From NCBI RefSeq assembly GCF_023856365.1, contig NC_064542.1:11553863-11617862 (forward strand): a DNA stretch of 64,000 nt. The letters run 5' to 3'. The notes beneath the pieces were generated by a model that was given only the letters and a program-made list of their open reading frames with translations, did no database searches and had not been told where the DNA came from. A program made the translations under genes and the position numbers. Below are positions 16,541 to 29,800 of this stretch, piece after piece. Position 1 is the stretch's first letter. Every line of letters begins with the position of its first letter. The stretch comes from Brienomyrus brachyistius (lineage: Eukaryota > Chordata > Actinopteri > Osteoglossiformes > Mormyridae).

Positions 16541-19500
16541 TAAGGAAAGGAGGAGAGGGTTTGTTTGAGAACTTGAATGTTTAATTTTAATTTTACCAGG
16601 GTGACTGCTAGCAGCATGTAACTCTTCATGGAGGACGCGGAGGTGACTGTTTGGAATTTTATCATTTGACGTGATCCCCTACAGGCTGCTGGGCTACAGA
16701 CACTGAGGGTCTGGTAACCTGGGTTATACTGTGGGATTTAAAAGGGTCTATGTTTCTTTGTTGATTGTTTCTTTGTACCTGTAGCATTGGAACGCTTCCT
16801 CTTGGTGTTGCTGTGCTGCGAGGGCATTAAGCATTCCTGCAAAGGACCAGACTAGCCACTGTTTTAGGTTTATTTGATAGGCTTGTAAGTTATAAGTGTA
16901 ATTGTAGTATTGTATTTTGGGCGGTGGACATCGGCCGCTACCCTCTTATGTTTGTACATGGGATCTTTCTGTACAAGGCCGGATCCGCACAGGCTTTTGC
17001 TCTCTGCTGTTGGGGTGCCACACTGAGCGGACACTGTACTGTTGTGTGTAGTGTTTGTCGTGTTGCATGCTGTGTGGTTTTGCTCTTTGTCACCAGGGCC
17101 CTCCTGAGCTGAGAGCTGCGCGTGCCGATCTGACCTTACTATCTGGAGGATAGTCAGCCGCCCCCCCCCCCAGCAACCTTCTTTGTTTGTCTAATTGATT
17201 TCAGATATTTGTAATAAAGTGGATTGGCTTTTATTTTTACATGCCTCTTTGTTGTCCCTTTGTGGGGAGGGTTCGAACTTAGCCACGTTACAGAAGGAAC
17301 GTTAGGTGTTCCTCCTGCCCTTACCAGGCAGTGGCGTAGTCAGAGCAGTGTGGGTATTCTGTGCTTTGGGCCACAAGAAAGCACCGAAATGTTTTAAAGA
17401 AACTTTAGCGTTAACTTAAAATAAAAAAAGAATCAAGGAATAACCCTGTTAATTCTTGTTTAAATTAACGGAAGAGAGTCGGCTCTTTAAAGAACTGTGT
17501 GGCTCTATGCGCATGCGCTACATGAGAGCGAGCCAGAGAGGAGAGCGCATTCGCTAATTTAATCAAGAATTAACCGCGTTATTCCTTGATTCTTGTTGAA
17601 ATGCTTAGAGCGTTTTAATTTATTATTCACATTAGCAGAAAAGTGCTTCGTTACTTAATCCCCTATAACCATAACGTTTATTTGAAATAACAGGCGCTCC
17701 TCTGGTGTCGCCATTTTGAAACGGGCTGACCACTTCGGTCTATCGTTTCGACCGCTTTTTTCAAACAGACCTGCCGATTATGGCCGAGCTCTGGGACTCG
17801 CTCATTTCGCTGTTTAAATGCTTTCTTCAACCTAACACCGGTAAATACCGCTAAAGTTTTCCCTTCTAATTATTTAAGCATGTTGATTAAATGTAATGAG
17901 TTTAAGTGCTTTCTTTTAAAACGACGTGCTGTATGTTAATTGGTTTCGCTTGTGCTTGTTTAAACTCGGCATTTGCTCTTCTGCTGCTTTCGGGCATGTT
18001 TGTACTTGTTTAAAATCCGCCTGCTTTTCTTTTAAAATAAAGCTAAAGTTTTTCTTAAACATTTTGGTGCTTGCTTTTAAAATACGCCGTGGCGCTTGTG
18101 CTTACTCCTAACAACACATGGCTGCGGCCGGACGGGTCCCCGCTGGACGTGTATCTTACATTCATTCCGTTATATGTGTTATTCCTTAAAAACGTAATTA
18201 AAAATACAACATAAATACATGTAATGCATTTTCATTCTATTAAGGTTTAAAGGCAACCCTTATCACCCAAACCCCCTATCGGCAACACGTGTAATGGACA
18301 TTTGGAATATTCCTGACATTTAACATCACCTACTCACATTCAATTGAAAACACCTGTCTCTTCTTCGTTTTTAATGATTTATTTACAAGTATTTACATAA
18401 GTAGTACTGATAGTGTTCTATGTCCAGTCTCATCTCATGCCTTGCTCTTCTCCACCATTGCCTTGTACTCCTCCTCCACCATTGCCTTGTACGTCTCCTT
18501 CACCATTGCCTTGTACTCCTCCTCCACCATTGTCTTGTACTCCTCCTCCACCATTGCCTTGTACTCCTCCTCCAGTATTGCCTTGTACTCCTCCTCCTCC
18601 ATTGCCTTGTACTCCTCCTCCTCCATTGCCTTGTACTCCTCCTCCTCCATTGCCTTGTACTCCTCCTCCAGTATTGCCTTGTACTCCTCCTCCTCCATTG
18701 CCTTGTACTCCTCCTCCTCCATTGCCTTGTACTCCTCCTCCTCCATTGCCTTGTACTTTTCCTCCATTGCCTTGCACTTTTCCTCCATTGCCTTGCACTC
18801 CTCCTCCATTGCCTTGCACTCCTCCTCCATTGCCTTGCACTCCTCCTCCATTGCCTTGCTCTTCTCCACCATTGCCATGCTCTTCTCCAAAATTGCCTTG
18901 TACTCCTCCTCCTCCATTGCCTTGTACTCCTCCTCCTCCATTGCCGTGTACTCCTCCTCCATTGCCGTGTACTCCTCCTCCTCCATTGCCATGTACTCCT
19001 CCAACACTGCCTTGTACTCCTCCAACACTGCCTTGTACTCCTCCTCCTCCATTGCCTTGTACTCCTCCTCCAGTATTGCCTTGTACTCCTCCTCCTCCAT
19101 TGCCTTGTACTCCTCCTCCATTGCCTTGTACTCCTCCTCCTCCATTGCCTTGTACTTTTCCTCCATTGCCTTGCACTCCTCCTCCATTGCCTTGCACTCC
19201 TCCTCCATTGCCTTGCACTCCTCCTCCATTGCCTTGCTCTTCTCCACCATTGCCATGCTCTTCTCCAAAATTGCCTTGTACTCCTCCTCCTCCATTGCCT
19301 TGTACTCCTCCTCCTCCTCCTCCATTGCCGTGTACTCCTCCTCCTCCATTGCCGTGTACTCCTCCTCCTCCATTGCCATGTACTCCTCCAACACTGCCTT
19401 GTACTCCTCCAACACTGCCTTGTACTCCTCCTCCACCGCCACTGTCTGGCTCTCCTCCACCACCTTTGCCTGGCTCTCTACTACCATTGCCTTTTTTCCT

Positions 19501-21668
19501 TTCCCTTTTTTTGCAAAAAGCTTCTTTAGCCAGGATTTCTTTTTCTTTCCTCCTTTGTCCTTCCTTTCTAGGGCTTCCCCAGCGTCGTTTGGTTCCGCTG
19601 GCGGCCTAAAGCAATTCAGAAAAATCCACTTCATTTTGAGATGCGTCTTGTTCGAAATCAGATTTGTTTTGAACTGATACTGGTGCCTACAGCAGAATTT
19701 ATACCTTCAGAATGATGACATCAGAGTTGTCACGGTAACATTGTGTTCTAGAATTCAACTGTAGGTGCCATATTTGGTCAGTGGTTCAATTTTTTTTAAT
19801 TCTCTGCATTTTTTATATGCTTTATTCAGCTCATATTCTGCAGCATATATTGTATGAATTTTCATATTTACCTTAATTAGTTTACTCGCAGATAATATTC
19901 TGTACTTGCAAACAATGCAGAAACCTACCAAACATTGCCGGGCCGTTCCTGTGCTCACAGAGCGTAGTGAGCTTTACTTTACTCAGGAGGAGGACAGGCT
20001 CACATTTTCTGACCGTGGCCATGCTGTGCTATATTGTGAAAGGTGCTGAACTTAGTGATGAGACAGTTAATACCCAGATTCGGGAGATCGCCTCCTCAAA
20101 GTGAGGCCCAGTGACTTCAAGCTGGGAATCGGGGCTTGCTAAGTTCATGCAATATCATGTGACCGATGACTTCCGATTCATCCTGAGGTGTAAGAGGCTT
20201 TGAATCCTATTGGCTCTTCAAAACTTTTATATAAGTGAGATGATTCTAATTAGCAATGGTAGTGGAGGCCAGTTTAACCAAAGAACCAACCGCCAGATGA
20301 TGGGTCACAGCAAGGAGGGGTATGGGGTTGGGTATCAGTGTTTGGGTACATTAAATGGAGGTGAGATAAAACATTTGGTAAGGTTTAGCAGCATCTGTAA
20401 TATCCCTGCATTGTAGGCAGAGCTTTCTGGATAGATTCTGGACACACACACCCCTCTATTGGACAAATTGATTCAGAAAATGGATGGATGGAATGCAGTG
20501 TTTTTCATGTGTTTTCATGAGTGGAAGTGAACTTTTACAGAACTGAGTATTTGAGTAAGTAGGAGAAAAATCCATTTTTGATTAATCTTATTGCCTGTAT
20601 TTTTGCCCCTTATTTTGAGCTGTTTTAAATGCTGCACTGTTCAGTTGCAAATGGTAGGTCCCTCTGAATCCCATCTTCGCTTTACTCCACCTCCTGTTAT
20701 TCACAGGTATCTGACTCTCGAATCCGGCTGAAATGATCCCAGTCGATTTTCCAATCTCCGCCTTTTCTATTTGGCAGAATGCACAGCCTGGATCCAAGCT
20801 GCCTTCCTTCCCAGTTGGAGTAACAGTTGGCTCCACCTGACACTATACCATTTAAACCCCAGCTGATCACAGAGCTTATTGCAGGATGTGCGTTTGTTCC
20901 TCTCCATGTGTTGTGGGGCTGCCATGCCTAACTCCTATAGTAAGGAGAAGGTCATAAACTTGTGTTCTTATATTTTAATAATTCTGAAATGGGTAAGAAA
21001 TGAGCAGCAGGACGATATAGAGCTAAAAGTTGCGATTTTTCTAGCACTACGATGTAACCCAAGGAGAAAGGCAGCACTGCCTTGCTGAATGTGATTTCTG
21101 TGGCAAAAAGATGGTGATATTGCTGGCAAGCGGTCTTTTTATTAAACTCAAATGTAACTCTGTCAAAGTACAATTTTACCAGGGTCCGTTAAATGAACCC
21201 CCCAGAAGACAGAATGAAGCTGTAATTCATACAGGTGGCAAAACTAAAATGTCTCTTGGTAATTTCATCAGGGCAGTGATGAAATTACAAATGTGCATGT
21301 TTTTGGCGAGTGATGGATGAGGTGATATGAAACATGCAGTTGTCTATAATCGCTGCAGCTTTGGGGAAAGACTAGCATCCCTTTAAAATTCATTACATTA
21401 GGATGGCAGGCAGAGGTCACTGCAGTTTGGACGTGCCAGGAACAGACGAATAAAGCCAAGTAGAATGTATGGAACTTCCAGTCTTTCAGTAATATTTCAC
21501 AGAGTAAGGCATAACTAAACGCACTGCTGAGAAAATGAGTGTAGAGGATTACAGTAGTATAATGCTAATCCCTACTATATACACTCCATATACGATACAC
21601 ATTTAATATACATTTATTGCTGCTGTGTTTTACAACTGGACATGGGGTGGGTTCTTTTTCCCTGTGGG
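16541..21668. repeat. Tandem array unit U2 (5128 bp)
   Basis: The layout is as in U1, and the difference in length lies mainly in the coding minisatellite. The hairpin is at about 17428-17595 and the plus-strand mini-ORF at about 17780. The unit shares the caagaaagc variant (about 17387) with U1, U3, U5 and U6. Confidence 0.95.
18435..19634 (-). CDS. Glu-rich tandem-repeat protein, copy 2 (399 aa)
   Basis: The N-terminal ~50 residues and the C-terminal tail equal those of copy 1. The copy lacks one 8-residue repeat relative to copy 1, in the C-terminal third. Two super-repeat blocks are present. TATA is at about 19697-19703 and AATAAA at 18378-18383. Function is unknown. Confidence 0.6.
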   Translation of the reverse strand: MKWIFLNCFRPPAEPNDAGEALERKDKGGKKKKSWLKKLFAKKGKGKKAMVVESQAKVVEESQTVAVEEEYKAVLEEYKAVLEEYMAMEEEEYTAMEEEEYTAMEEEEEEYKAMEEEEYKAILEKSMAMVEKSKAMEEECKAMEEECKAMEEECKAMEEKYKAMEEEEYKAMEEEYKAMEEEEYKAILEEEYKAMEEEEYKAVLEEYKAVLEEYMAMEEEEYTAMEEEYTAMEEEEYKAMEEEEYKAILEKSMAMVEKSKAMEEECKAMEEECKAMEEECKAMEEKCKAMEEKYKAMEEEEYKAMEEEEYKAMEEEEYKAILEEEYKAMEEEEYKAMEEEEYKAMEEEEYKAILEEEYKAMVEEEYKTMVEEEYKAMVKETYKAMVEEEYKAMVEKSKA

Positions 21669-24600
21669 TAAGGAAAGGAGGAGAGGGTTTGTTTGAGAAC
21701 TTGAATGTTTAATTTTAATTTTACCAGGGTGACTGCTAGCAGCATGTAACTCTTCATGGAGGACGCGGAGGTGACTGTTTGGAATTTTATCATTTGACGT
21801 GATCCCCTACAGGCTGCTGGGCTACAGACACTGAGGGTCTGGTAACCTGGGTTATACTGTGGGATTTAAAAGGGTCTATGTTTCTTTGTTGATTGTTTCT
21901 TTGTACCTGTAGCATTGGAACGCTTCCTCTTGGTGTTGCTGTGCTGCGAGGGCATTAAGCATTCCTGCAAAGGACCAGACTAGCCACTGTTTTAGGTTTA
22001 TTTGATAGGCTTGTAAGTTATAAGTGTAATTGTAGTATTGTATTTTGGGCGGTGGACATCGGCCGCTACCCTCTTATGTTTGTACATGGGATCTTTCTGT
22101 ACAAGGCCGGATCCGCACAGGCTTTTGCTCTCTGCTGTTGGGGTGCCACACTGAGCGGACACTGTACTGTTGTGTGTAGTGTTTGTCGTGTTGCATGCTG
22201 TGTGGTTTTGCTCTTTGTCACCAGGGCCCTCCTGAGCTGAGAGCTGCGCGTGCCGATCTGACCTTACTATCTGGAGGATAGTCAGCCGCCCCCCCCCCCA
22301 GCAACCTTCTTTGTTTGTCTAATTGATTTCAGATATTTGTAATAAAGTGGATTGGCTTTTATTTTTACATGCCTCTTTGTTGTCCCTTTGTGGGGAGGGT
22401 TCGAACTTAGCCACGTTACAGAAGGAACGTTAGGTGTTCCTCCTGCCCTTACCAGGCAGTGGCGTAGTCAGAGCAGTGTGGGTATTCTGTGCTTTGGGCC
22501 ACAAGAAAGCACCGAAATGTTTTAAAGAAACTTTAGCGTTAACTTAAAATAAAAAAAGAATCAAGGAATAACCCTGTTAATTCTTGTTTAAATTAACGGA
22601 AGAGAGTCGGCTCTTTAAAGAACTGTGTGGCTCTATGCGCATGCGCTACATGAGAGCGAGCCAGAGAGGAGAGCGCATTCGCTAATTTAATCAAGAATTA
22701 ACCGCGTTATTCCTTGATTCTTGTTGAAATGCTTAGAGCGTTTTAATTTATTATTCACATTAGCAGAAAAGTGCTTCGTTACTTAATCCCCTATAACCAT
22801 AACGTTTATTTGAAATAACAGGCGCTCCTCTGGTGTCGCCATTTTGAAACGGGCTGACCACTTCGGTCTATCGTTTCGACCGCTTTTTTCAAACAGACCT
22901 GCCGATTATGGCCGAGCTCTGGGACTCGCTCATTTCGCTGTTTAAATGCTTTCTTCAACCTAACACCGGTAAATACCGCTAAAGTTTTCCCTTCTAATTA
23001 TTTAAGCATGTTGATTAAATGTAATGAGTTTAAGTGCTTTCTTTTAAAACGACGTGCTGTATGTTAATTGGTTTCGCTTGTGCTTGTTTAAACTCGGCAT
23101 TTGCTCTTCTGCTGCTTTCGGGCATGTTTGTACTTGTTTAAAATCCGCCTGCTTTTCTTTTAAAATAAAGCTAAAGTTTTTCTTAAACATTTTGGTGCTT
23201 GCTTTTAAAATACGCCGTGGCGCTTGTGCTTACTCCTAACAACACATGGCTGCGGCCGGACGGGTCCCCGCTGGACGTGTATCTTACATTCATTCCGTTA
23301 TATGTGTTATTCCTTAAAAACGTAATTAAAAATACAACATAAATACATGTAATGCATTTTCATTCTATTAAGGTTTAAAGGCAACCCTTATCACCCAAAC
23401 CCCCTATCGGCAACACGTGTAATGGACATTTGGAATATTCCTGACATTTAACATCACCTACTCACATTCAATTGAAAACACCTGTCTCTTCTTCGTTTTT
23501 AATGATTTATTTACAAGTATTTACATAAGTAGTACTGATAGTGTTCTATGTCCAGTCTCATCTCATGCCTTGCTCTTCTCCACCATTGCCTTGTACTCCT
23601 CCTCCACCATTGCCTTGTACGTCTCCTTCACCATTGCCTTGTACTCCTCCTCCACCATTGTCTTGTACTCCTCCTCCACCATTGCCTTGTACTCCTCCTC
23701 CAGTATTGCCTTGTACTCCTCCTCCTCCATTGCCTTGTACTCCTCCTCCTCCATTGCCTTGTACTCCTCCTCCACCATTGCCTTGTACTCCTCCTCCAGT
23801 ATTGCCTTGTACTCCTCCTCCTCCATTGCCTTGTACTCCTCCTCCTCCATTGCCTTGTACTCCTCCTCCTCCATTGCCTTGTACTCCTCCTCCTCCATTG
23901 CCTTGTACTTTTCCTCCATTGCCTTGCACTCCTCCTCCATTGCCTTGCACTCCTCCTCCATTGCCTTGCACTCCTCCTCCATTGCCTTGCTCTTCTCCAC
24001 CATTGCCATGCTCTTCTCCAAAATTGCCTTGTACTCCTCCTCCTCCATTGCCTTGTACTCCTCCTCCTCCTCCTCCATTGCCGTGTACTCCTCCTCCATT
24101 GCCGTGTACTCCTCCTCCTCCATTGCCATGTACTCCTCCAACACTGCCTTGTACTCCTCCAACACTGCCTTGTACTCCTCCTCCTCCATTGCCTTGTACT
24201 CCTCCTCCAGTATTGCCTTGTACTCCTCCTCCTCCATTGCCTTGTACTCCTCCTCCATTGCCTTGTACTCCTCCTCCTCCATTGCCTTGTACTTTTCCTC
24301 CATTGCCTTGCACTCCTCCTCCATTGCCTTGCACTCCTCCTCCATTGCCTTGCACTCCTCCTCCATTGCCTTGCTCTTCTCCACCATTGCCATGCTCTTC
24401 TCCAAAATTGCCTTGTACTCCTCCTCCTCCATTGCCTTGTACTCCTCCTCCTCCTCCTCCATTGCCGTGTACTCCTCCTCCTCCATTGCCGTGTACTCCT
24501 CCTCCTCCATTGCCATGTACTCCTCCAACACTGCCTTGTACTCCTCCAACACTGCCTTGTACTCCTCCTCCACCGCCACTGTCTGGCTCTCCTCCACCAC

Positions 24601-26805
24601 CTTTGCCTGGCTCTCTACTACCATTGCCTTTTTTCCTTTCCCTTTTTTTGCAAAAAGCTTCTTTAGCCAGGATTTCTTTTTCTTTCCTCCTTTGTCCTTC
24701 CTTTCTAGGGCTTCCCCAGCGTCGTTTGGTTCCGCTGGCGGCCTAAAGCAATTCAGAAAAATCCACTTCATTTTGAGATGCGTCTTGTTCGAAATCAGAT
24801 TTGTTTTGAACTGATACTGGTGCCTACAGCAGAATTTATACCTTCAGAATGATGACATCAGAGTTGTCACGGTAACATTGTGTTCTAGAATTCAACTGTA
24901 GGTGCCATATTTGGTCAGTGGTTCAATTTTTTTTAATTCTCTGCATTTTTTATATGCTTTATTCAGCTCATATTCTGCAGCATATATTGTATGAATTTTC
25001 ATATTTACCTTAATTAGTTTACTCGCAGATAATATTCTGTACTTGCAAACAATGCAGAAACCTACCAAACATTGCCGGGCCGTTCCTGTGCTCACAGAGC
25101 GTAGTGAGCTTTACTTTACTCAGGAGGAGGACAGGCTCACATTTTCTGACCGTGGCCATGCTGTGCTATATTGTGAAAGGTGCTGAACTTAGTGATGAGA
25201 CAGTTAATACCCAGATTCGGGAGATCGCCTCCTCAAAGTGAGGCCCAGTGACTTCAAGCTGGGAATCGGGGCTTGCTAAGTTCATGCAATATCATGTGAC
25301 CGATGACTTCCGATTCATCCTGAGGTGTAAGAGGCTTTGAATCCTATTGGCTCTTCAAAACTTTTATATAAGTGAGATGATTCTAATTAGCAATGGTAGT
25401 GGAGGCCAGTTTAACCAAAGAACCAACCGCCAGATGATGGGTCACAGCAAGGAGGGGTATGGGGTTGGGTATCAGTGTTTGGGTACATTAAATGGAGGTG
25501 AGATAAAACATTTGGTAAGGTTTAGCAGCATCTGTAATATCCCTGCATTGTAGGCAGAGCTTTCTGGATAGATTCTGGACACACACACCCCTCTATTGGA
25601 CAAATTGATTCAGAAAATGGATGGATGGAATGCAGTGTTTTTCATGTGTTTTCATGAGTGGAAGTGAACTTTTACAGAACTGAGTATTTGAGTAAGTAGG
25701 AGAAAAATCCATTTTTGATTAATCTTATTGCCTGTATTTTTGCCCCTTATTTTGAGCTGTTTTAAATGCTGCACTGTTCAGTTGCAAATGGTAGGTCCCT
25801 CTGAATCCCATCTTCGCTTTACTCCACCTCCTGTTATTCACAGGTATCTGACTCTCGAATCCGGCTGAAATGATCCCAGTCGATTTTCCAATCTCCGCCT
25901 TTTCTATTTGGCAGAATGCACAGCCTGGATCCAAGCTGCCTTCCTTCCCAGTTGGAGTAACAGTTGGCTCCACCTGACACTATACCATTTAAACCCCAGC
26001 TGATCACAGAGCTTATTGCAGGATGTGCGTTTGTTCCTCTCCATGTGTTGTGGGGCTGCCATGCCTAACTCCTATAGTAAGGAGAAGGTCATAAACTTGT
26101 GTTCTTATATTTTAATAATTCTGAAATGGGTAAGAAATGAGCAGCAGGATGATATAGAGCTAAAAGTTGCGATTTTTCTAGCACTACGATGTAACCCAAG
26201 GAGAAAGGCAGCACTGCCTTGCTGAATGTGATTTCTGTGGCAAAAAGATGGTGATATTGCTGGCAAGCGGTCTTTTTATTAAACTCAAATGTAACTCTGT
26301 CAAAGTACAATTTTACCAGGGTCCGTTAAATGAACCCCCCAGAAGACAGAATGAAGCTGTAATTCATACAGGTGGCAAAACTAAAATGTCTCTTGGTAAT
26401 TTCATCAGGGCAGTGATGAAATTACAAATGTGCATGTTTTTGGCGAGTGATGGATGAGGTGATATGAAACATGCAGTTGTCTATAATCGCTGCAACTTTG
26501 GGGAAAGACTAGCATCCCTTTAAAATTCATTACATTAGGATGGCAGGCAGAGGTCACTGCAGTTTGGACGTGCCAGGAACAGACGAATAAAGCCAAGTAG
26601 AATGTATGGAACTTCCAGTCTTTCAGTAATATTTCACAGAGTAAGGCATAACTAAACGCACTGCTGAGAAAATGAGTGTAGAGGATTACAGTAGTATAAT
26701 GCTAATCCCTACTATATACACTCCATATACGATACACATTTAATATACATTTATTGCTGCTGTGTTTTACAACTGGACATGGGGTGGGTTCTTTTTCCCT
26801 GTGGG
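21669..26805. repeat. Tandem array unit U3 (5137 bp)
   Basis: The layout is as in U1. Private substitutions are a C to T near 26149 and a G to A near 26494 in the upstream region of the gene, which is otherwise identical to the neighbours. Confidence 0.95.
23563..24771 (-). CDS. Glu-rich tandem-repeat protein, copy 3 (402 aa)
   Basis: The N-terminus and tail are constant and there are two super-repeat blocks. It differs by one added 8-residue unit, one lost heptad and two extra Glu codons (a run of six Glu before YKAM in both blocks). All length changes are whole codons. Function is unknown. Confidence 0.6.
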   Translation of the reverse strand: MKWIFLNCFRPPAEPNDAGEALERKDKGGKKKKSWLKKLFAKKGKGKKAMVVESQAKVVEESQTVAVEEEYKAVLEEYKAVLEEYMAMEEEEYTAMEEEEYTAMEEEEEEYKAMEEEEYKAILEKSMAMVEKSKAMEEECKAMEEECKAMEEECKAMEEKYKAMEEEEYKAMEEEYKAMEEEEYKAILEEEYKAMEEEEYKAVLEEYKAVLEEYMAMEEEEYTAMEEEYTAMEEEEEEYKAMEEEEYKAILEKSMAMVEKSKAMEEECKAMEEECKAMEEECKAMEEKYKAMEEEEYKAMEEEEYKAMEEEEYKAMEEEEYKAILEEEYKAMVEEEYKAMEEEEYKAMEEEEYKAILEEEYKAMVEEEYKTMVEEEYKAMVKETYKAMVEEEYKAMVEKSKA

Positions 26806-29800
26806 TAAGGAAAGGAGGAGAGGGTTTGTTTGAGAACTTGAATGTTTAATTTTAATTTTACCAGGGTGACTGCTAGCAGCATGTAACTCTTCATGGAGGA
26901 CGCGGAGGTGACTGTTTGGAATTTTATCATTTGACGTGATCCCCTACAGGCTGCTGGGCTACAGACACTGAGGGTCTGGTAACCTGGGTTATACTGTGGG
27001 ATTTAAAAGGGTCTATGTTTCTTTGTTGATTGTTTCTTTGTACCTGTAGCATTGGAACGCTTCCTCTTGGTGTTGCTGTGCTGCGAGGGCATTAAGCATT
27101 CCTGCAAAGGACCAGACTAGCCACTGTTTTAGGTTTATTTGATAGGCTTGTAAGTTATAAGTGTAATTGTAGTATTGTATTTTGGGCGGTGGACATCGGC
27201 CGCTACCCTCTTATGTTTGTACATGGGATCTTTCTGTACAAGGCCGGATCCGCACAGGCTTTTGCTCTCTGCTGTTGGGGTGCCACACTGAGCGGACACT
27301 GTACTGTTGTGTGTAGTGTTTGTCGTGTTGCATGCTGTGTGGTTTTGCTCTTTGTCACCAGGGCCCTCCTGAGCTGAGAGCTGCGCGTGCCGATCTGACC
27401 TTACTATCTGGAGGATAGTCAGCCGCCCCCCCCCCCAGCAACCTTCTTTGTTTGTCTAATTGATTTCAGATATTTGTAATAAAGTGGATTGGCTTTTATT
27501 TTTACATGCCTCTTTGTTGTCCCTTTGTGGGGAGGGTTCGAACTTAGCCACGTTACAGAAGGAACGTTAGGTGTTCCTCCTGCCCTTACCAGGCAGTGGC
27601 GTAGTCAGAGCAGTGTGGGTATTCTGTGCTTTGGGCCACAAGAGAGCACCGAAATGTTTTAAAGAAACTTTAGCGTTAACTTAAAATAAAAAAAGAATCA
27701 AGGAATAACCCTGTTAATTCTTGTTTAAATTAACGGAAGAGAGTCGGCTCTTTAAAGAACTGTGTGGCTCTATGCGCATGCGCTACATGAGAGCGAGCCA
27801 GAGAGGAGAGCGCATTCGCTAATTTAATCAAGAATTAACCGCGTTATTCCTTGATTCTTGTTGAAATGCTTAGAGCGTTTTAATTTATTATTCACATTAG
27901 CAGAAAAGTGCTTCGTTACTTAATCCCCTATAACCATAACGTTTATTTGAAATAACAGGCGCTCCTCTGGTGTCGCCATTTTGAAACGGGCTGACCACTT
28001 CGGTCTATCGTTTCGACCGCTTTTTTCAAACAGACCTGCCGATTATGGCCGAGCTCTGGGACTCGCTCATTTCGCTGTTTAAATGCTTTCTTCAACCTAA
28101 CACCGGTAAATACCGCTAAAGTTTTCCCTTCTAATTATTTAAGCATGTTGATTAAATGTAATGAGTTTAAGTGCTTTCTTTTAAAACGACGTGCTGTATG
28201 TTAATTGGTTTCGCTTGTGCTTGTTTAAACTCGGCATTTGCTCTTCTGCTGCTTTCGGGCATGTTTGTACTTGTTTAAAATCCGCCTGCTTTTCTTTTAA
28301 AATAAAGCTAAAGTTTTTCTTAAACATTTTGGTGCTTGCTTTTAAAATACGCCGTGGCGCTTGTGCTTACTCCTAACAACACATGGCTGCGGCCGGACGG
28401 GTCCCCGCTGGACGTGTATCTTACATTCATTCCGTTATATGTGTTATTCCTTAAAAACGTAATTAAAAATACAACATAAATACATGTAATGCATTTTCAT
28501 TCTATTAAGGTTTAAAGGCAACCCTTATCACCCAAACCCCCTATCGGCAACACGTGTAATGGACATTTGGAATATTCCTGACATTTAACATCACCTACTC
28601 ACATTCAATTGAAAACACCTGTCTCTTCTTCGTTTTTAATGATTTATTTACAAGTATTTACATAAGTAGTACTGATAGTGTTCTATGTCCAGTCTCATCT
28701 CATGCCTTGCTCTTCTCCACCATTGCCTTGTACTCCTCCTCCACCATTGCCTTGTACGTCTCCTTCACCATTGCCTTGTACTCCTCCTCCACCATTGTCT
28801 TGTACTCCTCCTCCACCATTGCCTTGTACTCCTCCTCCAGTATTGCCTTGTACTCCTCCTCCTCCATTGCCTTGTACTCCTCCTCCTCCATTGCCTTGTA
28901 CTCCTCCTCCACCATTGCCTTGTACTCCTCCTCCTCCATTGCCTTGTACTCCTCCTCCAGTATTGCCTTGTACTCCTCCTCCTCCATTGCCTTGTACTCC
29001 TCCTCCTCCATTGCCTTGTACTCCTCCTCCTCCATTGCCTTGTACTCCTCCTCCTCCATTGCCTTGTACTTTTCCTCCATTGCCTTGCACTTTTCCTCCA
29101 TTGCCTTGCACTCCTCCTCCATTGCCTTGCACTCCTCCTCCATTGCCTTGCTCTTCTCCACCATTGCCATGCTCTTCTCCAAAATTGCCTTGTACTCCTC
29201 CTCCTCCATTGCCTTGTACTCCTCCTCCTCCATTGCCGTGTACTCCTCCTCCTCCATTGCCGTGTACTCCTCCTCCTCCATTGCCATGTACTCCTCCAAC
29301 ACTGCCTTGTACTCCTCCAACACTGCCTTGTACTCCTCCTCCTCCATTGCCTTGTACTCCTCCTCCAGTATTGCCTTGTACTCCTCCTCCTCCATTGCCT
29401 TGTACTCCTCCTCCATTGCCTTGTACTCCTCCTCCTCCATTGCCTTGTACTTTTCCTCCATTGCCTTGCACTCCTCCTCCATTGCCTTGCACTCCTCCTC
29501 CATTGCCTTGCACTCCTCCTCCATTGCCTTGCTCTTCTCCACCATTGCCATGCTCTTCTCCAAAATTGCCTTGTACTCCTCCTCCTCCATTGCCTTGTAC
29601 TCCTCCTCCTCCATTGCCGTGTACTCCTCCTCCTCCATTGCCGTGTACTCCTCCTCCTCCATTGCCATGTACTCCTCCAACACTGCCTTGTACTCCTCCA
29701 ACACTGCCTTGTACTCCTCCTCCACCGCCACTGTCTGGCTCTCCTCCACCACCTTTGCCTGGCTCTCTACTACCATTGCCTTTTTTCCTTTCCCTTTTTT